Source: Anthoceros angustus (lineage: Eukaryota; Streptophyta; Anthocerotopsida; Anthocerotales; Anthocerotaceae). Taken from it: a stretch of DNA of 64,000 nt. Shown piece by piece: positions 10,899 to 21,044 of the stretch; position 1 is the stretch's first letter; every line of letters starts with the position of its first letter. The position numbers and the translations under genes are program-made. Location of the stretch: contig VJWM01000309.1 of the NCBI GenBank assembly GCA_010909165.1, forward strand, positions 31,532 to 95,531. Direction: 5' to 3'. The notes below the pieces were generated by a model, which saw only the letters and a list, made by a program, of their open reading frames with translations, had not been told where the DNA came from and searched no databases.

Positions 10899-11234
10899 AT
10901 GGAGAAAATTTTCATTATTGTGGGACCTATGTTTAGTGGCAAGTCAAGTTACTTTTTAAGAAGCATATAATTAGAACGAGAAGCAGGTAGATTAACAATC
11001 TTAGTTAAGTCTGACAAAGACAATAGATATGCAATCAATGCAGTTGTAACACGTATAGGAGAATAATTAAATTGTCTAACTATAACCGAGTTGAAGAGCT
11101 TAAAGTCAATAATTAGTGAAGATCAATTTGATAGGTTAGACACCATTGGTATAGACGAAACGCAATTCTTTTCTGATTTGATAGAATTCTGTGAAGAGTC
11201 AGCCAAGAAAGAAAAGAAAATTATAGTGGCGGGA
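10899..11234 (+). pseudogene. TK1: Thymidine kinase (TK1 family) pseudogene, copy 1
   Basis: Thymidine kinase phosphorylates thymidine in the salvage pathway. The frame from ATG 10899 has the P-loop GPMFSGKS (10923-10946), a KSDKDNRYA block, and DTIGIDETQFF followed by DLIEFCEESA and KKIIVAG. These match the nucleotide-binding half of TK1-type kinases in order. In-frame stops lie at 10968-10970 and 11064-11066, but there is no frameshift and no intron in the part covered. Homology ends after the IIVAG strand at 11234, where a palindromic repeat takes over, so the lid/zinc half is missing. Wording such as KDxRYA resembles plant TK1, but the AT-rich, intron-free unit also leaves open a viral or retrocopy origin. 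Confidence 0.85.
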
Positions 11235-11297
11235 TAGTGTGCAAGCTTGTTTGTGCAAAATGAGATGAGTGCGCAAATAAGCTTGCATACTATCCCT
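11231..11297. repeat. Palindrome truncating the TK copy
   Basis: GGGATAGTGTGCAAGCTTG at the left and AAGCTTGCATACTATCCC at the right form imperfect inverted arms of about 26 bp around a short loop. A further related arm starts at about 11318 (gatagtgtgcaaacttg). The size and structure resemble a small foldback or MITE-like insertion at the break point of the thymidine kinase. Confidence 0.7.
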
Positions 11298-11378
11298 CCA
11301 TGATAACGAGATGAGTGATAGTGTGCAAACTTGTTGCGCAAAATGAACGAAAAAATCTAGGTGCGCAAATATGTTTGC

Positions 11379-11595
11379 ACATTTGGGGGTTAGAAGATCC
11401 AGGTGTGCGCACCTGGGGGCAAGGGGGTCCAGGTGGACGAACAAGTGCACACACCATGGGACAAGGGCGCCCAGGTGGGCGAACAAGTGCGCACACTAGG
11501 GGACAAGGGCGCCCAGGTGGACGAACAAGTGCGTGCACCATGGGGCAAGGGGGCTCAGGTGCGCGCACTGGTGTCTGCATCAAGGGGCAAGGGGG
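11379..11595. repeat. 42-bp GC-rich minisatellite
   Basis: Copies of a 42-bp unit start at 11421, 11463, 11505 and 11547 (core caagggcgcccaggtg-acgaacaagtgcg), with degenerate edges. As 42 is divisible by three, both strands stay open and give repetitive spurious peptides. The array sits in otherwise AT-rich DNA. Confidence 0.85.
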
Positions 11596-11639
11596 AATTC
11601 CATAATTCATATATAATTCCACATTCAATGTGGAATTAT

Positions 11640-12360
11640 GTATGAGCACAACTTACCATCTAGATACTGATGGCTCAAATGAGCAAGTCAACCGAATCCA
11701 AGAAGAATACTTAACACATTATGTGCAGATTGATCAGAGGGATTGGGCTAATCATCTAGACGATGCAAAATTTCATTATAACAACATTGCACATAGCTCT
11801 CTGAGATGTAGTCCTCTTGAGATGGGAAAAAATTCAGCACTCGACGTGGTATCCATGCTAAATGCTAAAGTTTTCGACACTACCACTAGAGATCCACGCC
11901 AATTCATTGAGCAGTTGAAGGCTAGACATGAGATTGCCAAAGGAATTTTAGCCAAGGCTCAAGCACGTTAGAAGAAATATGCTGATAGGCATAGGAGAGA
12001 AACTGTCTTCAACATTGAGGATAAAGTATGGATCATTTCCCAATACCTAAAGGATTAATTCTTAAGTTAAGGCCAAGATATGGTGGTCCATTTGTTATCT
12101 TGAAGCGCATTGGAGAAGTGCCTCACAAGTTACAAGCGCCTGAATGGATTTTTGCACACAATGTGTTCCATGTATCACTATTGAAACCATTTGTGCTAGG
12201 CAAAAGAGAAAGAGGACATGGATAAGAAGAAGTACAGTATTCTTGTGCAGCATAATCAAGGACTGTGGGAAATTGAGGAATTCCTTGCAGGGAGTAGCGT
12301 GCCTACGAAACATGGAATCATACCACAGTATATGGTAAAGTTGCGTGGGATCCAGTTTGG
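11640..12360 (+). mobile_element. Ty3/Gypsy integrase C-terminal relic with chromodomain-like end
   Basis: The block opens with STTYHLDTDGSNEQVNR (integrase core after the catalytic Asp, matching STAYHPQTDGQTE). It continues with HYVQIDQRDWANHLDDAKFHYN, then LRPRYGGPFVILKRIGEVPHKL and VFHVSLLKPFV. After further stops, GIIPQYMVKLRG at about 12309-12345 resembles the end of a chromovirus chromodomain. In-frame stops occur at 11969-11971 and about 12055, and there is a frameshift near 12225. RT and RNase H are missing. Confidence 0.85.
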
Positions 12361-12479
12361 GTAATGTTAGAGAATATTCGGAAAGGATCCTGGATCATCA
12401 CTCGATACATTGGCTATCACTGAGGACAGTGATTCTTTTCCCAGAAGAGAAGAAAGTAAGAAGCTTTGCATGAAAGGAA

Positions 12480-13070
12480 TGCAGCCCTGGATCTAGTCTA
12501 GTAAGTTGTATGTAGTGGTGGTAAGGCTTAGGTTAAGGGGTAAGGAATATAGTCTGCTTTAGGTAGTTACTTTAGGAATGAATTAAGCCTCCCTATAAAA
12601 TGAGATGAGGCTAACCCTAAAGGGTATGATCCTAGGATCCTAGCATTTAGAGCCATACTTGTGAGGATTGGACTAGGGTGCCTACAGGCTTGGGGAGCCT
12701 AGGGTGTGAGCATGTTTAGGAGGATCCTAACACTTAGGGCTACACTCTTGTGAGGACAGAACTGAGGTGCCTACAGGCTTTGGGAGCCTAGAGTGTGAGC
12801 GTGCTAGAGGAGAGCTGTTGAGGAGGAGATCGAGGGGAGAGAGCTAAGCTCCTAGCTTAGGCAAAGAGGGGAGCTCTCTCTGATCTCTCACATATTCTTG
12901 TTGACTCTTGTTGGAATAAAGAGTAGCGGCAAAGGTGCTGATTGCGAGTAGTCGCGTGGAAGGACGGCGGGCTACTTGGAAGCCTAGTGCTGGTGTCTGG
13001 TGATGTTATTGCCACTAACTGCGTGACTGCCCCACCTCGCTGGAAAGGGGGTGTTACTTATTAATACTTT
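12480..13070 (+). repeat. Probable Gypsy LTR remnant
   Basis: Non-coding DNA directly after the Gypsy integrase. It contains an 88-bp unit in tandem (starts 12635 and 12722: ggatcctagcattt and ggatcctaacactt). The later part (cgaggggagagagcta, cttaggcaaagaggggagctctctc, acggcgggctacttgga) recurs at 34130-34330. Position and recurrence suggest an LTR, but no clean TG...CA ends or target duplication were found. Confidence 0.55.
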
Positions 13071-13399
13071 TCCCTTGTTGTTGAGAGAGTAGTGTACAGA
13101 ACGATAGCGAGCGCGGGAGATGCAGCTGCTTCGACACCGGTGGCAAGTAGTCCTTTTCACATCCCCGACCACGAAGTTCTTCGCGTGGTTGGTAGTTTTG
13201 AAATGCATGATCGTGGGGGCTACTCCCCCTGACATGGTGCCTTTCGTTGGGTTTTTGTCCCTTTGTTTTAGGGGTGGATGGGTTTTTCCCATTTCTTTTT
13301 AAAATAAAGTCTCCTTTTTCTCGTTGAGAGAGTAATAAATATTGATAAAATAAGATGATAAAAAGTGGAAATAAAAATAAATGGATAAAATTAATCACT

Positions 13400-13465
13400 C
13401 GAAGAAGAAGAAGAAGTTTATTATAATCCATTTGGATGGAATTTTCCTATCATGGGACTTAACAA
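13400..13465 (-). repeat. LINE 3' tail, copy 2
   Basis: A run of GAA units followed by a short stretch that ends in tcatgggact matches the tail of the LINE at 4578 in form. Only the last 60 bp or so of the element are present. Confidence 0.6.
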
Positions 13466-13712
13466 CTTGTACCGTGGTGTACTTAAGCTTCCAGCACCGA
13501 TGGTATCCAATCCCTCTAGGCACTCCATTTATATGGGACTTGGTACTTGATAACTTGTACCACGGTGTGCCTAAGCTACCAGCAAACACTGATGGCACCC
13601 ACTCCCTCTAGGCACCCCATTTATATGGAACTTGGTACTTGACAACTTGTACCATGGTGTGCCTAAGCTACTAGCACCAATGGCATCCACTCTCTCTAGG
13701 CACCCCATCTAA
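13464..13712. repeat. 88-92 bp tandem repeat, 3 copies
   Basis: Units start at 13464, 13552 and 13644, each opening with aacttgtacc(g/a)(t/c)ggtgt and containing tccctctaggcac. The array starts at the LINE tail and ends shortly before the third TRM5/ELP6 scrap. Confidence 0.85.
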
Positions 13713-13744
13713 GTACCAATCTATCGATGTCGATGCTTCTTCAG

Positions 13745-14100
13745 CAAATGGTTGTAGCTGCTAATTAATGTTGTATACGTTGGTATCCTCCTCCCCATCT
13801 CGTTTGATTTTTTGCCACTTTTCCTTTTTATGATTTTAAGTACATCCTCTGTAGCCTCGGCTCAGAGACGAACTCAAATAGAGATTAGAGAACACAAACT
13901 ATGCTGGCATGGTGACATCAAGTTTGTCTACATGAAGAGAAGGGTTGTTTTGTTTTGGAAGGAAATCCTCGACCCAAGCGCAGCCCTGATTGTTCCCAAA
14001 TCTATGTACCAAATGTTTGGAGGGAAGACAAAACTGTTGATTCACGTGTTCGATTCCAAAATGAAGCTCTGCAGTGGCTTCCCAACATCATGCCTAGCAA
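13745..14100. pseudogene. TRM5/ELP6 block, copy C (promoter and TRM5 leader only)
   Basis: From gttgtagctgctaat to aacatcatgcctagc the sequence follows 3708-4050 base for base with scattered substitutions. Shared strings include ctcgacccaagcgcagccctgattgttcccaaatct. It covers the transit-peptide part of TRM5 exon 1 on the minus strand and stops before the ELP6 start. Stops and small indels break the frame. It is the most decayed of the three copies. Confidence 0.85.
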
Positions 14101-14165
14101 AAGAAGAAGAAAAATTCATTGCAGTCTATTGAGAAAGGATTTCTGTTATGAGATTATCTGATCTT
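14101..14165 (-). repeat. LINE 3' tail, copy 3
   Basis: GAA units followed by aaaaattcattgcagtctat and ggatttctgttatgagatta, a diverged version of the tail at 4578-4630. It directly adjoins copy C of the TRM5/ELP6 block. Confidence 0.55.
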
Positions 14166-14674
14166 AGTAAGAAAAGACTAAGATCAAGGTCATAATCCAG
14201 AACTCTTCGGCTTGGCTCACAGGACCAAGAGTATGCAACCTACACAATATTCTGTTCTAAGATTTCCTTCAACCGTGAGAAATCCGTTGCAAGCCTCCGT
14301 AAAAAGATATTTTTGAAGAAAAAATGCTTTTATTGTTCAATAAACTAAAGATGAGCTCGGCGTACATTAAGCAAGAGAAGTAGACTTATCATACATCTAG
14401 TAAGAGAAGTGCAATATCAAAACTCATGTATAAAATTGGCATTAAGAGTCGGTTGAAACATATGTAATAACCTTAAATTATATTTATTATTGAATAGTTT
14501 AGAATTATAAGATAATAATAATTAAAAATAACATTATTTTTCTCAGAAACAGTTACAAATACAATACTCACCTCTAGATCGAGTATATGATAATTTGAAA
14601 TCGATACATCAGACTTGTGAGTTCTATATATGTGAGCATAGTAAGAGGAAACATTCAATTATTTTTAAGTTTTC
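14166..14674. other. Intergenic, upstream of the neprosin gene
   Basis: AT-rich DNA without coding signal. The last 150 bp hold several TATA-like strings (for example tctatatatgtgagc at about 14623) that may belong to the promoter of the gene starting at 14675. Confidence 0.35.
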
Positions 14675-16750
14675 ATGATGTTTACCATGCATTTTGCTAG
14701 GTTGTTGGTGATTTTGGTATGCTCAATTATGGGCTATGCATACGAATCACCATTCAAAATAGAGAGATATGAGAATGTCGTCCTACCATTTGTTATATCC
14801 CATAATGTACGCAGGTCCATGTTTAACTTTCAGAGCTTCTTAAAAATATTGTTGATTGCTTTTATGACTAATAATGCCTCTTTCATGGTTATGAAGTAAC
14901 ATGTTATGAGGATTTATTTCATCAAGGTTGTAGACCATGTATTTATTATCTTTTGGTGTATGGATTTCAGCTTTCGGATGGCTCGATAGTTGATTGTGTG
15001 AAAATTGAACACCAACAAACAATGCAGCATCCACTCTTCAAAGACCATGTTATTCAAGTATGTGTTTTTTATTTACTTTAAAATGTATGTAGTCAATAAC
15101 AACATCAATTTCTAGTGTCCTCTCCCGATTTTGTTCATAGATCATATGTGACATGTATTATGCAGACTTCACCAACAGCACCCCCAAAACCTATGAAAAT
15201 AGGAAACAACACAAATCGACCGGTTCAACTTTTTGAACACGAAGTGGGTTCTTGTCCAAGGAGAACTATTCCTATTCTACGTTCTTCAAGGGGAGATATT
15301 CAAAGTCAAAGAAAGTTGCAGAGGTTACCTACAAGAAAGACCATAGACTCAATAAGTGATGATCCCTATGCAGGAGGCCACCATGTAAGTTATAACTTTA
15401 TCTCTGAACCATTGTATATCATGACATAAAATGTGATAAAATATATATTTTGTATACATGTTTAATGAAGTAAAACCTAGATTTGTAAGAATATTTTGAT
15501 GATGTTGACTTATGGTACTAACATTTTATCTCTTAAGTATGCACTTTATGCACAACGTGAATGGGGAGCGGAAGAGTACGGAGTCAATGGAGGTGGAGCA
15601 CGGATAAGTTTTTGGAATCCTCAAGTGGGTGATGATGACATGTCTAGTGCGCGTCTAAGAGTTTCTAGGCCGACTGAAGCCGACTTTCACGAACCGGGTC
15701 TTGCATATGGTTCAAACAGTGCTGAAGTGGGGTGGCATGTAAGTCTCTTTCATATATGAATCTTTTTCCAAATTAAAATGGATGGCTAATCATTTTTTGC
15801 GGTGAAATATGGATGGCTAATCATTTTTTGTGGTGAGACACGGATGGCTAATCAAAATTGAAATGCCTTGAGCTTATATACATGTTTATCCTCAAACAGG
15901 TACTACCGTCCCTCTATGGAGACAGAAACCCTCATCTATATATATTTTGGACGGTATGTACTAGTCAGAATAGGCCAAACATTTATTTGCTAAGTTTTTA
16001 CATTTTTTGTTACTCACTTACATCAGATTTGTGCTTGTACAGGCAGATAATTATCAATTTACAGGATGCTTCAATGCCAAATGTTCAGGATTTATTCAAA
16101 CATCGGAGGCTTACCTCTTGGGTGGTGGGTTTCATGGCGACTACGTGGGTACCAGCATGATGTTCTCCATTCATAAAGTATGATATCTTATAATTTGATT
16201 GAATTTCTCTCTCTCTCTTGCTTATGAAGCATGTTTTAATTACCGTGAGTTGTTGTTGATAAGCATGCATATGATAATTAACTGTTTGTGTCTTCATTGC
16301 TTCTTTGTGATGCAGCCAGGTTCTCCTCAAGATGATTTATGGTTGTACATTGAGGACCAACCAGTGGGTTATTGGCCAGCAAGTATATTTAGTCCATATG
16401 TTCTTCAAAATAACTACCCTCGTGATGTAGAATGGGGAGGCAATGTCTTCATTTCAAACAACGCATTACATGTAGAAATGGGGAATGGAAGGTTAGGTGA
16501 TACCGGTGTTTCATCGGTACCATGTGGAGACAATGACGTACCAGCCCATTTTGCTGTTTTGCATTTATTAAAATTGGATTCGCGAGAGACTGGGTGGCGA
16601 CTGACTTTCCATGATGACAATTTTCACATTATCGACCACGTGTTTGAATCGTATCCTTACGAGTTCACTGCAAAGATCCTCCTATCCCAACCAAGTGGTC
16701 CTTGTCTAGCTGGAGGTCATTGGATGTATTATGGTGGCATTTCCATGTAA
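14675..16750 (+). CDS. Neprosin-family secreted glutamic peptidase
   Basis: Seven exons, all joined in phase 0: 14675-14806, 14971-15057, 15166-15384, 15538-15738, 15900-15953, 16043-16177, 16316-16750, giving about 420 residues. Exon 1 encodes a signal peptide (HFARLLVILVCSIMGYAYE). Exons 2-3 match the neprosin activation peptide (LSDGSIVDCVKIEHQ, HPLFKDHVIQ). Exons 4-7 match the peptidase domain (SLYGDRNPHLYIFWT, GCFNAKCSGFIQTSEAYLLG, DLWLYIEDQPVGYWPASIF). Candidate acidic residues are kept in SAEVGWH and DVEWGG. Neprosin proteins are found widely in land plants and include the prolyl endopeptidase of pitcher fluid; the function here is unknown. The start could be either of two adjacent ATGs. 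The gene looks intact. Confidence 0.9.
15778..15856 (+). repeat. Intronic tandem repeat
   Basis: The string ggatggctaatca occurs three times with about 31 bp spacing (the first two followed by ttttttg(c/t)ggtga) inside neprosin intron 4. Confidence 0.8.
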
Positions 16751-17302
16751 GATGATTAATTTTTACTTTGGAATATCAAACTTGAAATTCAAGTTTTGAG
16801 TGGATTCTATCATTTTTGATCCTATAAGTATGCTCTGTAAAATTTCAACGACTAAGAAAACATTGAGAGTCAGGCTATATTACCATGATTGAAAGTAGAA
16901 GACCGCCATAGATCTTCCTTGTCTATTTATGTTCATTCATGTTCAATCAAGCTTGATGATCGCACCAGGTTCCTCCAGTCAAAACTTGGGATAACCTCAA
17001 CCGTTGTAAGCTTATGATCCCACCAAGTCCTCCTGTCAAAAACTTAGATAACCTCAACTTTCGAAGGCCTGATAGAAGGCAAAATATCTACTCAAAACTT
17101 AGGATAATCTCAACTCTTCTAAACTTGATGAACCCACCAACAAAAACTTAGGATAACCTCAACTGTTGAAGGACGAGAACAGAGATAAACACTAAGCCCA
17201 TTGAAGAACTAGAAAGGTAACTGTGCACCCTCATGTTTCCTGCAACCGAAGCAAAGCAGCATGCCTAGGTGATTAGGAAGCGAAGACTCAGAGATACTAT
17301 CT
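16751..17302. other. Intergenic with degenerate gataacctcaac repeat
   Basis: Four imperfect copies of an element around (act)taggata(a)cctcaac...cttgatgaacccacca occur between about 16980 and 17175, roughly 60 bp apart. No coding signal. Confidence 0.5.
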
Positions 17303-18661
17303 TCAGATGGAGCAAAGTCTGCATGGAAAACAGCAACGTTTGCACGGGTTGATTGTGCTGAGCTGTAGCCTGTAAGTGTCCCAATTCTCAAATTCAAGCC
17401 CTACAACTCCAACTGCCAGATAAACACTTCCAGAGACAGTACATCGGTCCCTCCTATATGCTTCTGCTTTCCCCCTGGCTTCTACTATGCTAGATTTGCC
17501 CTTCTGCAACTTTCTCCTCACTGTCTTCCTTGCGTAGATGAAAGCCCGTGCTGCACCTCTAGGCCTTGATAGTTTCTCAAGATGTGGAAAACTATCGTCC
17601 TTCTTTCTTAGCAGCTGCTTTTGTGCGCCCCTTGGAGTAGATACACTTGTGCTGGTGAAATCCACACTCCCCCCGAATAAAATTTCAAGACACTAGTGGC
17701 CTCTGCCTGGCATTTGCTCTCTCATGCGCAGGGTACAGTACTATGAAGGAGGGAAGCCAAAACCTGCTTCTTTAGGTCTGCAACCAGCAACGTGCAGCAC
17801 CTTCCTAACTTGGGCAAAGAACGAGATTACAGGCGATCATTATCTGGAGTGACAGCCAAGTCTAGCTAGCCAGTGTATAAGAGGGGATGCCCTCATTTGC
17901 TGATCAAGCGGGAAGCAACATTTCAGTCTCCACTTTTTTCTCTGAGTGCTGCCAGTCTTTCGTTGAGGATTGCCGTGCAAGGGCCACCCTCCACATTGCT
18001 GTTGCAGTCCAGCAGAGTCACGCCTGTCTCGATATCTGTATGTATGTGTAGTCCATGATGTGCTTTGTCCACTGAAGTTGTTGTTGCAGTCCAGCAGAGT
18101 CACGCCTGTCTCGATATCTGTATGTGCGTGTAGTCCATGATGTGCTTTGTCCAATGAAGTTCCTGTTGCAGTCCAGCAGCGTCACGCCTGTCTCAATATC
18201 TGTATGTATGTGTAGTCCATGATTTCCGTTGTCCACTGAAGTTGCTGTTGCAGTCCAGCAGAGTAACGCCTGTCTCCATATCTGTATGTACTCGTAGTCT
18301 ATGATTTGCTATGTCCACTGTCTGCCTCAATACATGTATGAGTAGGGATCTTCGAAATTGGTAGAGGATGTATGGGATACACGAGACCATGCCAGAAATC
18401 CATCCTTTGGGTAATATCACAAAGAAGAGCATGGGTTGCTGTGTCCGTACACAAGGCCAATTCAGCAGATGCCCTCGACGCTGATGTGCCAACTTTTCAC
18501 TCTCCTCTGGCGGAACTCGCAATGCAGCCATGTCGTAAACCCTGGTAACCCCAACAAATACCTGGGGAGGAAGACGGGACCCAAATACCTGGGTAGGAAG
18601 ACAAGACCTTTGATTTTGGTGTTGGGTTCCAGGACGGAGCCCTGCAGTGGCCTCCTGACAT
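17303..18661 (-). pseudogene. TRM5: TRM5-like relic (copy A)
   Basis: Exon 1 of TRM5 survives in two parts. The 5' part (18661 to about 18445, minus) starts MSGGHCRAPSWNPTP and reads to MAALRVPPEESEKLAHQ and RGHLLNWPC. The rest (about 17660-17450) has FPHLEKLSRPRGAARAFIY as in copy B. About 780 bp, including an 82-bp tandem array, are inserted between them, and parts of the exon are lost. Nothing like the later exons was found. It is a dead copy beside an intact ELP6. Confidence 0.85.
18001..18330. repeat. 82-bp tandem repeat, 4 copies
   Basis: Units begin at 18001, 18083, 18165 and 18247 with gttgcagtccagcag(a/c)gt(c/a)acgcctgtctc. The unit length is not a multiple of three. The array lies inside the segment that splits TRM5 copy A. 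Confidence 0.9.
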
Positions 18662-18744
18662 ATGCTCAGCAGATGTCTAGGACGAGAGACCGATCCCGCC
18701 TTTAATTTCAGATCCTAAGCCCTATTTTCGGCAGGGGTCCAACG
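18662..18744. promoter_or_regulatory. Divergent promoter of ELP6 and the TRM5 relic
   Basis: An 83-bp gap between the minus-strand TRM5 start (18661-18659) and the ELP6 ATG (18745). It is conserved in length and sequence with copy B. No clear TATA box is visible. Confidence 0.5.
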
Positions 18745-19932
18745 ATGTGGAGTTTGGACGAAGCTGTGGACTGGACAAGCAAAGGGAGTCTGATCCTTGT
18801 GAAAGATACGTTGGCTGCCAAAGGGACCTTCGTCTTGCACCATCTGCTTAAGAGGCTCCTGAGAAATCCAGCAAATCCACAGGACCGGCGTGGAAGCGTG
18901 AAGGTTGTGTTTGTGGGGCTTGCCGATACTTTTGGGCACTACAACAGAGTTGCCAAAAAGCAGGTAAGGATCAGTGCGACAACTTTGAGCTTTGCTTATC
19001 TCCATGTCTCCTAAGTCCAATGTTGGAAGAACAAACCTGTGTCTCTGTCTTGTTCATGTGGCAGGGGTGTAACTTGTCCAACTCTAGAGACAGTGGAGCT
19101 GTTGCTTTCCTGGAATTTTCCCCAGACAAGTTCCTGGAGAGTGCGAAGAAGGAAAGCACGGTGACACGTTCCTTGCAGTAAGTGGCATGCATCCTGATCT
19201 CGCCCCGATGTTTCTAATGATGCCATCGCCTCAGACCAGACCCGTGCTGCATAAACGTGCAGGAACCCTCTCTTCAACCTGTATAGCAGAATAAGACAGG
19301 CAGTAGGAAGGCTCCTTGTAGGCCACACCGAACACATATGTGTAGTGATTGATGATGCCTGCTTGCTGGAGGTAGCGGCTGCCGGCTCGCTGCACCATGT
19401 GCTAGACTTCTTACACTACTGTCGAGCACTATCCTGTCAGCAGGAGCAAGTAAGTAAATCCCATGTCCAGACTCCAGTTCAGAGTGGATTTTATAACCCT
19501 GACTGCAAAGTAGTATAACTGGTACACCTGGCTGATGGATGTTGGAACCTGTGTTTGCAGGGTTGCTCGCTGGTGGTGCTTGTTCACAATGACATTTATG
19601 ACGAATCAGACCCCTTCTCCTTAGTTCATGCGTTGGAGTCTGTCTCTGATGTTGTGCTGAACGTGGAGCCTTGCAGCAAAAATATATCAACTGATATGCG
19701 AGGCGTGGTAGGGTATCTTTGCCATGGCCCTTCATTTTATCTTGATGCTGGAGTGGGGAAAGGAGAAGATGTCTGAACCCTGTGTTGTGTGCAGCTAACT
19801 GTTATTCATCGTGCCATCCCAGCTGGTGCAGACGATGTTGAGGAGAAAACTGGTTGTACCCAGGAGGTGAGGAGAGTCCAAACAGTTCGGTTTGAATTGT
19901 TGGAAACTGGTGTGTCCTACACTGAAGTCTGA
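18745..19932 (+). CDS. ELP6: Elongator complex subunit ELP6
   Basis: ELP6 forms the ATPase-like ring of Elongator with ELP4 and ELP5. The complex modifies wobble uridines of tRNA. Five exons in matching phase: 18745-18963, 19065-19177, 19263-19449, 19561-19707, 19795-19932, about 267 residues, the usual size. Visible blocks are GSLILVKDTLAAKGTFVLHH (start of the RecA-like fold), VKVVFVGLADTFGHYNRV, CNLSNSRDSGAVAFLEF, ICVVIDDACLLEVAAAG with LDFLHYCRALS, LVVLVHNDIYDESDPF and the C-terminal strands RFELLETGVSY. All introns are short GT-AG introns. The last donor could lie at 19705 or 19708. It diverges from the TRM5 relic. The copy looks functional, unlike copy B. Confidence 0.92.
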
Positions 19933-20718
19933 CGATCTAATTCACCGAAGTCTGGTGTGTCCGACCTGTATGACACATCTCGGTTGAAGTCCCAGTGGCA
20001 TATACATCGTGCCATGCTTCTGGGCAAACTAATGTTGCTCGTTAGAAATGCAGGGCTCATTTAACGAGTTCCTTTGTGCTTTTGATCATATATCTCGATG
20101 TCCTTCGTTTTCCATAAGACATTCGAGCTGGTGTGTCCGCTGATGGGTCCGACAATCTGTACAGAAACCTGGCTGAGGATCTCCTCTCCGTGTCTGATCC
20201 TTCCCTTTGTAGGTTGCACGCAGAGGGCTGCAAGCGCGAGGTTGGTGGATCAAGAAGCAATCAACATTGCAGTGAACCATTTTGATAGCCATCCAGCTTC
20301 CATTTTGCCCTAGCATGCATCCACCATTCACAGACATGCCAACATTGGACTTGAAAAGGTTGCACGTACAAGTACGAGGGAAGTAGACATGTAGAGGATG
20401 CATTCAAACTTGGCAGCCCCTTAGCAACGTCACGCAATTCCGGGACCAGGCTGCGTACGAGCTCGACGTCTTCACAACCAGCAGCTAGCCACGTGAAACA
20501 TCCACACGGCTACGGTCTGTCTTGTCTCCTTGCAAGCCATTTAACATGCTTACAGTTTAGGGCGGGGGAAAAGGCCAAAATGGTTCCACGGCAATACATA
20601 CACCAAGAGGAAATGGGTTCTATGGAAGTCCACTAAGGACAATTCGTACTCAGCTACTTGAATACCAAGAATTCTATTCAAGTCCACAATTGCACTACAG
20701 GTTGGCAATAGCCAAAAG
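19933..20718. other. ELP6 downstream region
   Basis: No gene recognised. At 20630-20650 the string agtccactaaggacaattc, and at 20670 attctattcaagtccac, recall the LINE tail at 4590-4615. A decayed LINE end may therefore sit here too. Confidence 0.35.
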
Positions 20719-20765
20719 TAAATCAGCCATAGTACAATCAGCCATAGTACAATCAGCCATAGTAT
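20719..20765. repeat. 15-bp tandem repeat
   Basis: aatcagccatagtac occurs three times in a row, the last copy ending in tat. Confidence 0.85.
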
Positions 20766-21044
20766 ATAGAACCATAGCTTAGTACCGTACCTGTTGAATG
20801 CTTTATCAACATGTCTTCTTTGTTGTTTTCTTTCACATCGATTGGGAGGAGTATTCGAGTTCTTGGATTTTTGAACTCCCTTCCTCTTTGGTGTTTCCGT
20901 TCACATCAAACAAACAAAACACATGTACATATGTTCAACACTTTGTACCATAACCATCACATAGCTATTGTTGTCTTCTTTCACACAAACATATTGGTTT
21001 CTACAACATGTACATGTGTTAAATGTTTCGTACTATAACCATCA

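Noticed and set aside
10899-11234. Firm call of a giant-virus insertion
   Set aside because: No other viral gene is visible nearby, and sequence wording in both copies (KDxRYA, YMPxCRKH) leans to plant TK1; kept only as an alternative.
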